Positions 7,535-16,194 are shown, counted from the first letter of the stretch. The stretch: 64,000 nucleotides of DNA from Streptacidiphilus fuscans (GCF_015690355.1 NZ_JADPRT010000021.1:87963-151962); one strand, 5' to 3'. The notes: generated by a model from the letters alone, not told the origin. Made by a program: numbers and translations.

Positions 7535-8518
7535 TCACGCCAGCCATCCGTTGGCGGTGGCGTGGACGCCCGCCTGGAAGCGGTTGTCGGCCTGCAGACG
7601 CTGCATCAACGCGGCGATCACCCGGCTGATCGAACGGGTCGAGACGCCGACCTGGCGTGCGATCACCTCGTCCTTCTTGCCCGCCGCCATCATCCGCAGC
7701 ACCGCGCGCTCCATGTCGGTCGGCCCCGCGTCCGACGTCGCCGTCGCAAGGTCGGCGACGTCGCTCGCCTGCTCCCAGTGCTGCTCGAACAGCTCCGTGA
7801 GCAACTGTAGGACCGCCGGGTCGCGGATCACCACGCCGTGGCCCGGCGCGCCGCCGGGACCGAGCGGCAGCACCGCGGTCGCGCCGTCGAAGACCAGCAT
7901 GCACGCGGGCAGCACGGTCAGGCTCTTCACCTGGGCGCCGGCGGTCGAGATCGCCCGGAGGTACTTGGCCCCCAGGTTCCCCGGCCCGGAGCGCTGCATC
8001 AGGGTCCGCACCCGCACGCGGCCCGCCAGCATCGCGAGGTCGAGCTGCATCTCCGGCAGCAACTCCCGGTCGGCCTGGTCGCTGATCCGGACCATGGCGT
8101 CCACGCTGGAGCGGCAGCCGAGGGTCAACTCCTCGATGACCGCCCGCAGTTCCTCCTGGCCCTCGACGCTCTCGACGCCGCGGTTGACCGGACGGTCCCG
8201 GAGGGCGTCCAAATAGTCGCCGGTCAGCGCGTCCAGACGGGCGCGGGCGCTGGCCATCGCCGTGCGCTGCTCGATCAGGACCCGCTCGGCCTCGGAGAGC
8301 AGCAGGTCGGAGGCCGTTTCCGGGTGGACCGCTACCCACAGGCCGTTCGGCGCCGGGCGCAGCAGGTTCAGCGTCTCCAGTTGGCGCTGCGCGCGCCGCA
8401 GCTCGTCGAGCGGGACGCCCAGCATCGCGCAGAGCTGCTCTTCGGTGGCACTGGGGTGGGCGACGTGAGCCCGATAGACGGTGACGGACGTCGCATCCAG
8501 GTGCGGGAGGTTCAGCAC
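7535..8518 (-). CDS. TrmB-like / LuxR-type helix-turn-helix transcriptional regulator
   Basis: A regulator of 327 residues with two DNA-binding-like ends. The N-terminus (LDATSVTVYRAHVAHPSATEEQLCAMLGVPLDELRRAQRQLETLNLL) resembles a TrmB-type winged helix. The C-terminus (TDMERAVLRMMAAGKKDEVIARQVGVSTRSISRVIAALMQRL) is a LuxR/GerE helix-turn-helix. The middle carries a phospholipase-D-like sensor fold, as in many streptomycete cluster-linked regulators. It is divergent from the SARP gene across a 174-bp gap. By position it is a candidate pathway regulator for the biosynthetic island. The effector is unknown. Confidence 0.83.
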   Translation of the reverse strand: MLNLPHLDATSVTVYRAHVAHPSATEEQLCAMLGVPLDELRRAQRQLETLNLLRPAPNGLWVAVHPETASDLLLSEAERVLIEQRTAMASARARLDALTGDYLDALRDRPVNRGVESVEGQEELRAVIEELTLGCRSSVDAMVRISDQADRELLPEMQLDLAMLAGRVRVRTLMQRSGPGNLGAKYLRAISTAGAQVKSLTVLPACMLVFDGATAVLPLGPGGAPGHGVVIRDPAVLQLLTELFEQHWEQASDVADLATATSDAGPTDMERAVLRMMAAGKKDEVIARQVGVSTRSISRVIAALMQRLQADNRFQAGVHATANGWLA

Positions 8519-8692
8519 TTCTCGTCTCCGGTGGCCGAGGGATGTCAGGCGAGGACGCGCCTGTTGACCGTCCCAGCATGGGCACCCCTGTTCCCGGTCC
8601 CCTCCCGATCCGGTACCCCCTGGACACCGGGTTCCGTAGGATCACCGGCAGCGGCCCGACCTGGGCTTATGCGCGGGAACGAGGGAATGAGC

Positions 8693-11600
8693 ATGCGGGT
8701 CGATCCCCAGCACGTTCGAATTCGGTTCAACATTCTTGGCTCGCTTGAGTGTTGGGCAGGGGAGGCGCGACTTCGCCTGGGCGGCCCGTTGCAGGAGCGG
8801 GTGCTGGTGGCCCTCCTCCTGGAGCCCGGCCGGGTCGTTCCGGTCGCGCGACTGGTGGAGATCACCTGGGACGACGCGCCTCCGGCCACGGCCGCGCACC
8901 AGATCAGGAAGATCGTCGCGGATCTGCGCCAGCGCATACCCGGAGGGGCCGCGGTCTTCGTGACCGACGGTCCGGGGTACCGCGTCGCCGTCGACGACGA
9001 CCAGGTGGATCTGAGCCTGTTCGGGGTGCGCCTGCGCCGCGCCCGGGAGGCCGTGGCCGCGGGGCTGCCGGGCAACGCGGTCGACCAGCTCCGGGCGGCG
9101 CTCGAACTGTGGCGGGGCCGACTGCTGGCCGGGGAGGGCGGCATGCTGCTCCAGGGTGCCGCGACCTCGTTGGAGGAGCGGCGGCTGACCGCCGTCGAGC
9201 TGCTCTTCGAGCTCCAGCTCGGCCTGGGCGAGGCTGCGGAACTGGTGGGCGATCTCCGGGAGTTGGCCCGGGAGAACCCGCTGAGAGAGACCCTGCGCGG
9301 ACAGCTGATGCTGGCCCTCTACCGCTCCGGCAGGCAGGCCGAGGCACTGGAGGAGTACCAGCGGGTGCGAACGCTGCTCGCTGAGGAACTCGGGATCGAC
9401 CCGGGACCTGAGCTGAGCGCGCTCCACGAGGGCATCCTCAAGGCGAGCCCCGAGCTCGCCGCCCCGCGCCAGCCCACCCCGTCCGGCCCCGCCACGGCGG
9501 AGCAGCGTGCTCTCGCGCAGTCAGCTCAGGCCCAGGCTCAGGCCGCCCCGGCCCCGTGCTCGCTGCCGTACGACGTCCAGGACTTCACCGGCCGGACCGA
9601 GGAGCTGCAGCAGTTGCTCGCGGCGGTCGCGGAGCCCGCGACCCAGGGCACCCCGATCCTCGCGATCGACGGCATGGGCGGGAGCGGCAAGACGGCGCTG
9701 GCCGTGCACGCCGCCCACCGGCTCGCCGAGCTGTACCCGGACGGGCAGATCAGCGTCGATCTGCACGGCTTCACGCCGGGGCAGCGGCCGCGCGAGCCCA
9801 GCGAGGTGCTCGACGTGATGCTGCGGTCCCTGGGCCTGCCCGGCGACCGGATCCCCGACGACCTGCTGAGCAAGATCGCGCTGTGGCGGATGACCACGGC
9901 CCAGCGCCGACTGCTGATCCTGCTCGACAACGCCGCCGACGCGGAGCAGGTGCGTCCGCTGCTGCCGTCCTCCCCGAAGTGCATGGTGCTGATCACCAGC
10001 AGGATCCGGCTGGTGGATCTGGACGGCGCGCGGGCGCTGTCGATCGGTGTGCTCTCCGTGCCGGACAGCCTGGCGCTGGTGGAGCGCACCCTCGGCGCGG
10101 AGCGGGTGGCCGCGGAGCCCGCGGCGGCCGAGGAGTTGGCGCAGCTCTGCGGTCGGCTGCCGTTGGCGCTGCGGATCGCGACGGCCCGGCTCGGCCACCG
10201 CCCGCGCTGGACCATCCAGTACCTGGTGGACCGGCTGTCCGACGAGGCCCGGAAGCTGGACGAACTGGCCTCACGCAGCCGCGGCGTGGCGGCCACGCTC
10301 CAGTTGTCCTACCTCGCCATGGACGGGGAGAGCCGGAACGCGTTCCGGCTGCTGAGCCTGCACCCGGGCGACCTCGACGTGCACTCCGCCGCGGCCCTGC
10401 TCGGGACGCCGACCTTCGAGGCGGAGGAACTGCTGGAACTGCTGCTCGACGCCCACCTGTTGGAGCAGCACGAGCTGGGCCGGTACACCTTCCACGACCT
10501 GGTCCGCAGCTTCGCCCACAGCCTGTGCACGGCGGAGACGGCGGCCGAGGACGGCCTGGCGGTCGGGCGACTGCTGGACAACTACGTCCTCGCGGTCGAG
10601 GCCGCCTGCGAGGTGTCGTTCCCGGGCCGGGTCGAGTTCGGCATCGAACTCCCGGCCCCGACCGCCGCGTTGCCGGTCTTCGCCAGCTCGGACGCGGCCC
10701 TGGCCTGGTTCGAGCGGGAACACCGCAACCTGCTCGCGGCCGTCCGGTTGGCCGCCCGGCGGGGACTGGACTGGCACTGCGCCTATCTGCCGCGCGCCTT
10801 CGCCTCGTTCCTGCACATGCAGGGCCGGGCCGAGGAGTTGCTCGAAGCGGGTCAGCTCGCGGTGGCGGCCTCGCGCCGCCTGGGGGACCGGCTGCTGCTC
10901 CGGCTGAGCCTCACCAATCTCGCGGTCGCGCTGTGGCAGCTCGGCCGGGTGCAGGAGGGCGTCGACGCGCTGGAGCAGGCGCTGGAGATCGCCGTGGAGA
11001 TCGGCGACCGGCACGGGGAGGCCGCCTGCCGGAGCAGACTCGGGGCGTTCCGCAACAGCCTGGGCCGGTACGCGGACGGCCTGCGCGACCTGGAGGCGGC
11101 GCTGCTGCTGCACCAGGCCCTGGGCAGTCCGCGTGAGGAGGCGGCGACGCTGATCAGCATCAGCTCGGTCAGCGCGCTGCTCGGCAAGTACCCGGCGGCG
11201 GCCGAGGCGGCGCGCACGTCCGCCGAGATCAACCACAAGCTCGGTGAGGTGGACAACGAGGCGCTGGCCCTGGTCAACCTCGCAAACGCGCATCTGGGCC
11301 TGGGGGCGTACGACGAGGCGTTGGCCGTGCTCGCGAACGCCCAGGAACTGCACCGGTCCCTGCACCGGCCGGGCAACGCGTCACTGGTCCTGGCCCGGCT
11401 GGCCGACGCGCACCTGCGGGCGGGCCGACCGTCGGAGGCCTACGACTACGGGCTGCGCGCGCTGGACCTGGTCTGGACGAGCGGGTCGACCGCACGCAGG
11501 GCCACGGTGGAGAACATCCTGGGCCGGATCCACCAGGCCCTGGGCGAGCACGTCCAGGCCCAGACGCGGCACGGACAGGCGCTGCGACTGGCCGAGGAGA

Positions 11601-11755
11601 CCGGGTTCCGGATCGAGATGGCCTACGCGCTCGAAGGGCTCGGGTCCTGCGCCGAGGCCCTGGGGGAGTCGGCCCAGGCCCGCGAACACCGGGGCCGGGC
11701 GGACGAGTTGTTCGCCGCGATGGGCGTTCCTGAGGAGTGCCGCCGCCTGGCTTGA
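8693..11755 (+). CDS. AfsR-like SARP transcriptional regulator with NB-ARC and TPR domains
   Basis: Large SARP regulator of about 1020 residues. Domains in order: OmpR-type winged helix (about 10-95, IRFNILGSLECWAGEARLRLGG onward), bacterial transcriptional activation domain (about 100-245, ending LLAEELGIDPGPEL), NB-ARC ATPase with P-loop GMGGSGKTA (about 327-335) and LLILLDNAAD, then about 300 residues of TPR repeats (such as LGRYADGLRDLEAALLLHQALG). SARPs activate antibiotic clusters by binding direct heptamer repeats upstream of the -10. I chose ATG 8693, with AGGGA six bases upstream; ATG 8687 and 8669 are alternatives. It is the obvious candidate activator of the downstream operon, whose promoter region carries phased repeats at 13042-13082. 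Confidence 0.93.
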   Translation: MRVDPQHVRIRFNILGSLECWAGEARLRLGGPLQERVLVALLLEPGRVVPVARLVEITWDDAPPATAAHQIRKIVADLRQRIPGGAAVFVTDGPGYRVAVDDDQVDLSLFGVRLRRAREAVAAGLPGNAVDQLRAALELWRGRLLAGEGGMLLQGAATSLEERRLTAVELLFELQLGLGEAAELVGDLRELARENPLRETLRGQLMLALYRSGRQAEALEEYQRVRTLLAEELGIDPGPELSALHEGILKASPELAAPRQPTPSGPATAEQRALAQSAQAQAQAAPAPCSLPYDVQDFTGRTEELQQLLAAVAEPATQGTPILAIDGMGGSGKTALAVHAAHRLAELYPDGQISVDLHGFTPGQRPREPSEVLDVMLRSLGLPGDRIPDDLLSKIALWRMTTAQRRLLILLDNAADAEQVRPLLPSSPKCMVLITSRIRLVDLDGARALSIGVLSVPDSLALVERTLGAERVAAEPAAAEELAQLCGRLPLALRIATARLGHRPRWTIQYLVDRLSDEARKLDELASRSRGVAATLQLSYLAMDGESRNAFRLLSLHPGDLDVHSAAALLGTPTFEAEELLELLLDAHLLEQHELGRYTFHDLVRSFAHSLCTAETAAEDGLAVGRLLDNYVLAVEAACEVSFPGRVEFGIELPAPTAALPVFASSDAALAWFEREHRNLLAAVRLAARRGLDWHCAYLPRAFASFLHMQGRAEELLEAGQLAVAASRRLGDRLLLRLSLTNLAVALWQLGRVQEGVDALEQALEIAVEIGDRHGEAACRSRLGAFRNSLGRYADGLRDLEAALLLHQALGSPREEAATLISISSVSALLGKYPAAAEAARTSAEINHKLGEVDNEALALVNLANAHLGLGAYDEALAVLANAQELHRSLHRPGNASLVLARLADAHLRAGRPSEAYDYGLRALDLVWTSGSTARRATVENILGRIHQALGEHVQAQTRHGQALRLAEETGFRIEMAYALEGLGSCAEALGESAQAREHRGRADELFAAMGVPEECRRLA

Positions 11756-11799
11756 CGTGCGCGGTCGGCATGCTTCGCCCGGAGTTCCCGAGGCGGCGG

Positions 11800-11967
11800 T
11801 CACGCCCCGGCCGGGGTGGTGTTGGGGATCGGGTTGTCGTCCGCCAACGTCACTGCCCCGGCCGGGCGGTGGGTCGGGGAGGCCGCCGCACCCGGCATGG
11901 CCTGGCAGAGGACGAGGGCGAGGAGACCGCAGACGACGACGGTGAGTGCGATGAGCTTGCTGCGCAT
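11800..11967 (-). CDS. Short secreted peptide (55 residues), unknown function
   Basis: A small gene encoding a Sec-type signal peptide (MRSKLIALTVVVCGLLALVL, then CQAMPGAAA) and a short remainder of about 26 residues rich in Pro, Thr and Ala (SPTHRPAGAVTLADDNPIPN, then TTPAGA). The start at ATG 11967 has AGGGG eight bases upstream, so a real translation signal is present. Its 3' end faces the SARP gene, 45 bp from that stop. I recognise no family. It could be an exported signal peptide, a marker of SARP-linked loci, or a small cell-surface protein; these are inferences from the signal sequence and position alone. Confidence 0.6.
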   Translation of the reverse strand: MRSKLIALTVVVCGLLALVLCQAMPGAAASPTHRPAGAVTLADDNPIPNTTPAGA

Positions 11968-12148
11968 GCTTCTACCCCTTGAGAGTGGCGGTTGGTCCGA
12001 CACCTCGAGGCTCGTCGCACCCGTTCCCGATCCGTTCCCTTAGCGATCCCGCGCGCCCGAGTATCCCTGCGGAAGCCGGGCCTCCGGCCCAATTCGCGGA
12101 TACCGGCGGCCGGTTGAGGGGATTCGTGCGCTTTCGTTCGCCGCGGGT

Positions 12149-12667
12149 TCAGCTCGGTCGGCTGCCACCGGGCTCGGCGCAGGCGTACCGGTACGCGGCC
12201 AGCAGCAGATGCCGGGCGACCTCGGCCTCCGCGTCGTCGCGCGGTCCGTAGACCAGCACCGAACCGGTGGGGCCGGCGGGTATGCCCCAGCCTGCGGTGA
12301 CCACGGCGTCGACCGCCGACGGCGGCAGCATCAGGTGCAGGCTGCCGTCGTACACCGGGTGCAGATGTGCGAACTCGGTACCGGCCAGGAAGGCCTGGAC
12401 GGGCCCGTGCGCCAGAGTGGGCGTCAGATGACCGGCCTTGGTGCCCGGAACGCAGACGAGAGACGGGCGGATCTCCACCCCCGGCAGCGTCTCCAGCACC
12501 TGGAGCAGCTCCTCCTGGAGGTGCCTCGGAGCGGGCTGGGTGACCTGCTCGACGGGGTCGTCGGGCGACACCAGCGGCGGCGGGCCGGAGCGCTCGGGCA
12601 GCGTCAACTCCGCCGGATCGAGCTCGGGCGGGTCCAGTTCGGGCAGATTCACAGGGGGTACTCCCAT
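12149..12667 (-). CDS. DUF5519-like (luciferase-domain) conserved protein
   Basis: About 172 residues. The C-terminal two-thirds matches the small domain called luciferase/DUF5519: GVEIRPSLVCVPGTKAGHL..., then FAHLHPVYDGSLHLMLPP, then GWGIPAGPTGSVLVYGPRDDAE. Members occur widely in bacteria without a demonstrated reaction. The N-terminal 40 residues are acidic and proline-rich with repeated LPELDPPELDPAEL units. Start choice is uncertain: ATG 12667 is given, GTG 12652 has the better GGGAG site, and upstream ATGs at 12736 and 12751 are possible. It is transcribed away from the biosynthetic operon, so it shares its upstream region with that operon. Confidence 0.72.
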   Translation of the reverse strand: MGVPPVNLPELDPPELDPAELTLPERSGPPPLVSPDDPVEQVTQPAPRHLQEELLQVLETLPGVEIRPSLVCVPGTKAGHLTPTLAHGPVQAFLAGTEFAHLHPVYDGSLHLMLPPSAVDAVVTAGWGIPAGPTGSVLVYGPRDDAEAEVARHLLLAAYRYACAEPGGSRPS

Positions 12668-13120
12668 CCGGCGGGCGCTGTGCGTCGCAGCCGCGCGTAC
12701 ATGTCTTCCCGGCAACCTGGCACCGGCGGTTCCCATCTGATTCCCGACCATGTCCCCCTGGCTCAACAGGGTTGAGCAGGCAGAAGCCTGACACATCACC
12801 CGTACGGTCTCAAACCTTCCGTAACGCGGCAGGACGCGGCTGGAGGGCGCCTCGGCAGCGGCGGTGCGGGCGGCGGTACGGGGCGCGGTACGGCGTCGGC
12901 GCTGGCGTGAGGACGACTGGCGAGATCGTGCCAGCGGAATCGCTTGGATCCGGCGTCGGCCATGGGTCAGGATGAATACCGGAAAGCACGGCGGGAACAG
13001 CGGAAAACCGGCCCAGAACTCCGGTGGATCCCTTTCCTGCGGTATTCGTCACGCATTCAGTCGCGCATTCGTCAGTGGATTCATGCTGGATCCGGCAAGG
13101 TGCGCCGTGGAGGGGACAGA
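12668..13120 (+). promoter_or_regulatory. Intergenic control region of the biosynthetic operon
   Basis: A gap of 453 bp without a convincing gene. Near its 3' end are four phased GNATTC hexamers, at 13042 (GTATTC), 13053 (GCATTC), 13065 (GCATTC) and 13077 (GGATTC), i.e. spaced 11, 12 and 12 bp. Direct repeats at one helical turn are the usual form of a SARP binding site, and a SARP gene lies 1.3 kb upstream. A second pair of GCGGTACGG repeats occurs around 12870-12895. The ALAS-like gene starts 39 bp after the last hexamer, behind a GGAGGGG site. The -10 is not clear. Confidence 0.5.
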
Positions 13121-14329
13121 ATGACAATCACCGCTTTCGAGACCCGGCAGCCGACGGTCTTCGATTCCTTCGAGGAGCGCATCGAGCAGCTGAAGCAGAG
13201 CGAGCTCTACCGGGAGTTCCTGCCGGTCGGGCACCTCGCCGCCGACCCCGGTCACACCATGTACCAGGGGCGCAAGATCGAGGTCTGGTGCAGCAACGAC
13301 TACCTGGGAATGAGCCAGAACCCGGAGGTCATCCGGGCGCAGCTGGCCTCCACCGCCCTGCACGGCACCGGGACCGGCGGGTCCAGGAACATCGCCGGCA
13401 CCAGCACGACCCATGTCGAGCTGGAGCGCCGGCTGGCCGCCTGGCACGGCAAGGAGCGTGCGCTCACCTTCTCCAGCGGTTATGTGGCCAATTTCGAGAC
13501 GCTGAGCACGCTGATTGCCGCGATCGACGACATGGTCGTCTTCTCGGACTCCCTCAACCACCGCTCGCTGATCGAGGGGATCATCCGTTCCGGGGCCACC
13601 AAGGAGGTGTTCGCGCACAACGACCTCGTGGACCTGGAGGAAAAGCTCGCGCGGTACGCCCCTGACCGTCCGAAGCTGATCGTCTTCGAATCCGTCTATT
13701 CCATGGACGGCGACGTCTCCCCGGCCTCCGCGATATTCGATCTCGCGGAGAAGTACCAGGCGCTGACCTTCCTCGACGAGACCCACTCCATCGGCGTCCG
13801 AGGCGCCACCGGCGCGGGTCTGAGCGAGGAGCTCGACGACCACCGGGCGACCTTCGTCCAGGGCGTCTTCGGCAAGGCGATCGGTACCGTCGGCGGCTAC
13901 GTGGCCGGCCCCGACGCCGCGTTGGACTACGTACGCTCGCACGCCCCCGGCTTCATCTTCACCACGGCGATGCCGCAGGCCGCCATGGACGCCACCCTGC
14001 GCAGCCTGGAGCTCGTCCAGGCGGGGACCGGGATGCGCGCCGAGCTGAACCGCAAGACCGCGCTGATGAAGGCCGAACTGCGCAGCAGGGACATCGACTT
14101 CATCGACGCGGACAGCCACCTGGTGCCGGTGATGGTGCCCGGCGGCGAGCGCGTGCGCCGGGTGTCCCGCGCCCTGCTGGAGAAGCACGACATCTACGTC
14201 CAGCCCATCAACTTCCCCTCGGTGGCCCGCGGCGGCGAGCGCTTCCGCGTCACCGTCGGCCCGTTCCGCACGGAGGCGCAGATCACGCACTTCGCCGCCT
14301 CCATGCAGCAGTGCCTGCACGAGAACTGA
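13121..14329 (+). CDS. 5-aminolevulinate synthase-like alpha-oxoamine synthase
   Basis: PLP enzyme of 402 residues that condenses an amino acid (glycine in ALAS) with an acyl-CoA and loses CO2. Key positions are visible: R31 (LYREF), N90 in GSRNIAGT, H147 in SDSLNHRSLIEGI, D219 and H222 in FLDETHSIG, and the PLP lysine K252 in FGKAIGTVGGY; QPINFPSVARGGERFRV closes the fold as in ALAS. ALAS Thr is Ser here (GSRN rather than GTRN), and the usual TPTP ending is VGPF. Streptomycetes make haem from glutamate, so an ALAS-type gene points to secondary metabolism, as in C5N-unit pathways. It is first gene of the operon, ATG 13121 with GGAGGGG upstream. Acyl-CoA specificity is open. Confidence 0.88.
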   Translation: MTITAFETRQPTVFDSFEERIEQLKQSELYREFLPVGHLAADPGHTMYQGRKIEVWCSNDYLGMSQNPEVIRAQLASTALHGTGTGGSRNIAGTSTTHVELERRLAAWHGKERALTFSSGYVANFETLSTLIAAIDDMVVFSDSLNHRSLIEGIIRSGATKEVFAHNDLVDLEEKLARYAPDRPKLIVFESVYSMDGDVSPASAIFDLAEKYQALTFLDETHSIGVRGATGAGLSEELDDHRATFVQGVFGKAIGTVGGYVAGPDAALDYVRSHAPGFIFTTAMPQAAMDATLRSLELVQAGTGMRAELNRKTALMKAELRSRDIDFIDADSHLVPVMVPGGERVRRVSRALLEKHDIYVQPINFPSVARGGERFRVTVGPFRTEAQITHFAASMQQCLHEN

Positions 14330-14335
14330 CGCGGC

Positions 14336-14374
14336 AACCACTCACACGAACCATTCACACGAACCACTCGCACG
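14336..14374 (+). repeat. Three 13-bp tandem repeats before the dioxygenase gene
   Basis: AACCACTCACACG, AACCATTCACACG and AACCACTCGCACG follow one another without spacing, between the ALAS-like stop and the ribosome binding site (GGAGG) of the dioxygenase. Function unknown; slippage product or a site affecting the intercistronic RNA. Confidence 0.7.
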
Positions 14375-14389
14375 CAAGACGGAGGAACC

Positions 14390-15235
14390 GTGAACGTCAA
14401 CGAGATCACCCCCTTCATCGGCCTGGAGCTGAGCGATGCCAGCTACGAGGACCTGGTACGCCCGGAGGTATGGGAGCAGCTCGTCCAGGGAGTCCAGGAG
14501 CGCGAGCTGGTGGTGGTCCGCGGCATCGAGCTGACGCCGCAGCAGCAGATCGACCTGGCCGCCCGGCTGGGCGAGCCGGTGCCGTTCCTGATCAGCAAGT
14601 ACCGCCACCCCGAGTTCGAGCAGATCATGATCTCCTCGAACGAGATGAAGGACGAGAAGCCGATCGGCGTCGCCCGGGTGGGCAACTTCTGGCACCAGGA
14701 CTCGTCCTTCGTGGCCGACCCCGCGCCCTACACCATGCTGCACGGCGTCAACGTGCCCGGCACCAGCGGCCACACCAAGTTCGCCAACGCCGCCGACGTC
14801 TACGACCGCATGCCCGAGGAGTGGAAGGCCAAGCTGTCCGACCGGATCGGCCTGCACACGGTCGGCAAGCGGCTGCGCATCCGCCAGGAGCACGTGGGCC
14901 TGTCGGTGGCGGAGTTCAAGGCCCTGATCGACATCGAGCACCCCAAGGTCGAGCACCCGGTGGTCTGCAAGGACGAGTACACCGGCCGTGAGTACGTCTA
15001 CGGCTCCCGCGAGTACATGGACTCGGTGCTGGGCTTCGACCCGAACGAGAACGAGGCCTTCTTCACCATGCTCGACGGCCTCATCCACGACGAGACCCAC
15101 GTCTACACCCACAAGTGGACCCCGAACGACCTGGTCATCTGGAAGACCCGGACCACGTACCACATCGCCACCGAGGTCGAGCCGGGCGCCTCGCGCACCG
15201 TGCACCGCGTCAGCATCGAAACCCGGCGGCCGTGA
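14390..15235 (+). CDS. TauD/TfdA family Fe(II)/2-oxoglutarate-dependent dioxygenase
   Basis: A 281-residue oxygenase. The iron facial triad is H102 and D104 (NFWHQDSSF) and H258 (TYHIAT); R269 or R273 (GASRTVHRVSI) is placed to bind 2-oxoglutarate. The segment LVIWKTRTTYHIAT corresponds to the family motif W-D-N-R-x-x-x-H, with Lys-Thr in place of Asp-Asn. Such enzymes hydroxylate, desaturate or rearrange small carboxylic acids and amino acids. The GTG start 14390 has GGAGG five bases upstream. It overlaps the next gene by GTGA. In this operon it is the only obvious oxidative tailoring enzyme. Confidence 0.92.
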   Translation: MNVNEITPFIGLELSDASYEDLVRPEVWEQLVQGVQERELVVVRGIELTPQQQIDLAARLGEPVPFLISKYRHPEFEQIMISSNEMKDEKPIGVARVGNFWHQDSSFVADPAPYTMLHGVNVPGTSGHTKFANAADVYDRMPEEWKAKLSDRIGLHTVGKRLRIRQEHVGLSVAEFKALIDIEHPKVEHPVVCKDEYTGREYVYGSREYMDSVLGFDPNENEAFFTMLDGLIHDETHVYTHKWTPNDLVIWKTRTTYHIATEVEPGASRTVHRVSIETRRP

Positions 15236-16194
15236 GCGGCATCGTCGACTTCGGGATCGGCTACCCCGGAGGGCAGGTGAGCGTGGCGGGCATGCACGCC
15301 TCCTCCGGGGTACCGACCGCCGACATCCTGAAGATCACGCATGCCGAGCGGTTCCCGGCGCTGGACGAGCACGAGCTCTCCTGGCAGATGGCCCTGCGGG
15401 CCGCCCGCGAGGTGCTCTACCGGAACACGGTCGAGCCGTCGGACATCCGCTACGTCGTCTACGCCGGCTCGGGGGAGTGGGACATCCCGTTCTGGTCCCC
15501 GGCCGCCAAGGTGGCGCACGGGCTGGGGATCGAGTGGGCGCACTGCTTCGAGGTCTCCAACTTCTGCAACGGCGGGATGACCGCCCTGAAGATCGCCGGC
15601 GACAAGCTCGAACTGCGCGGCACGGGCCACGCGCTGGTCCTGGTCGCCGACCAGCTCTCGCGCATGGTCGACTACTCGGACCCGCAGTCCAAGGCGCTGT
15701 TCAACTTCGGTGACGCGGCGGCGGCCGTGCTGGTCGCCCCGGGCTCCCGGGGCCCGTTCCTGCTGCTCCACTCGGCGATGCGCACCGACCCCGGCTGGTC
15801 GGACTACTACGCCGGGGAGTACGAGGAAGGCCGGGTCCGCATCCGCCGAGGGGCCCACCGCAAGGGGCTGGCCGAGGCGTACGTGCGGAACTTCACCGAC
15901 CTGATCGAGGAGACGCTCGACGGGCTCGGCCGGAAGCTGTCCGAGGTCGCCTACCTCCTGATCAACCAGGGCGACCGGGACATGCACGAGCGGCTGCTGC
16001 GCGAGCTCGACTTCCCGGCAGAGAAGAGCGTCTTCAACTACTCCCGGCTCGGCCACATGGGCGGGGCCGACACGCTGATCGCCCTCCAGCAGCTGCGCGT
16101 CCAGGGGCTGCTGCGGCCGGGCGACCTGCTCCTGCTGGCCACCAGCGCCATGGGCTTCACCTGGGGAATCACCGCATTGGAGTTCCAAGGATGA
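15232..16194 (+). CDS. KASIII-like (FabH-type) condensing enzyme with altered active site
   Basis: A 320-residue thiolase-fold protein of the 3-oxoacyl-ACP synthase III family. The nucleophile is C112 (EVSNFCNGGMTAL), the same number as E. coli FabH. The two other triad positions are exchanged: the FabH His (PHQAN) is N245 in LLINQGDRDM, and the FabH Asn (GNT) is H275 in SRLGHMGGAD. This may indicate acyl transfer to an O or N nucleophile rather than decarboxylative Claisen condensation, as in other cluster-linked KASIII relatives, but that is inference. The start GTG 15232 overlaps the dioxygenase stop; its own stop overlaps the ATP-grasp gene, so translation is coupled on both sides. Confidence 0.9.
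   Translation: MSGIVDFGIGYPGGQVSVAGMHASSGVPTADILKITHAERFPALDEHELSWQMALRAAREVLYRNTVEPSDIRYVVYAGSGEWDIPFWSPAAKVAHGLGIEWAHCFEVSNFCNGGMTALKIAGDKLELRGTGHALVLVADQLSRMVDYSDPQSKALFNFGDAAAAVLVAPGSRGPFLLLHSAMRTDPGWSDYYAGEYEEGRVRIRRGAHRKGLAEAYVRNFTDLIEETLDGLGRKLSEVAYLLINQGDRDMHERLLRELDFPAEKSVFNYSRLGHMGGADTLIALQQLRVQGLLRPGDLLLLATSAMGFTWGITALEFQG

Noticed and set aside
12944..13120. N-terminal extension of 59 codons of the ALAS-like gene
   Set aside because: The frame is open, but the extension is not ALAS-like, and the ATG at 13121 has a strong GGAGGGG site. The region is better explained as the operon promoter.
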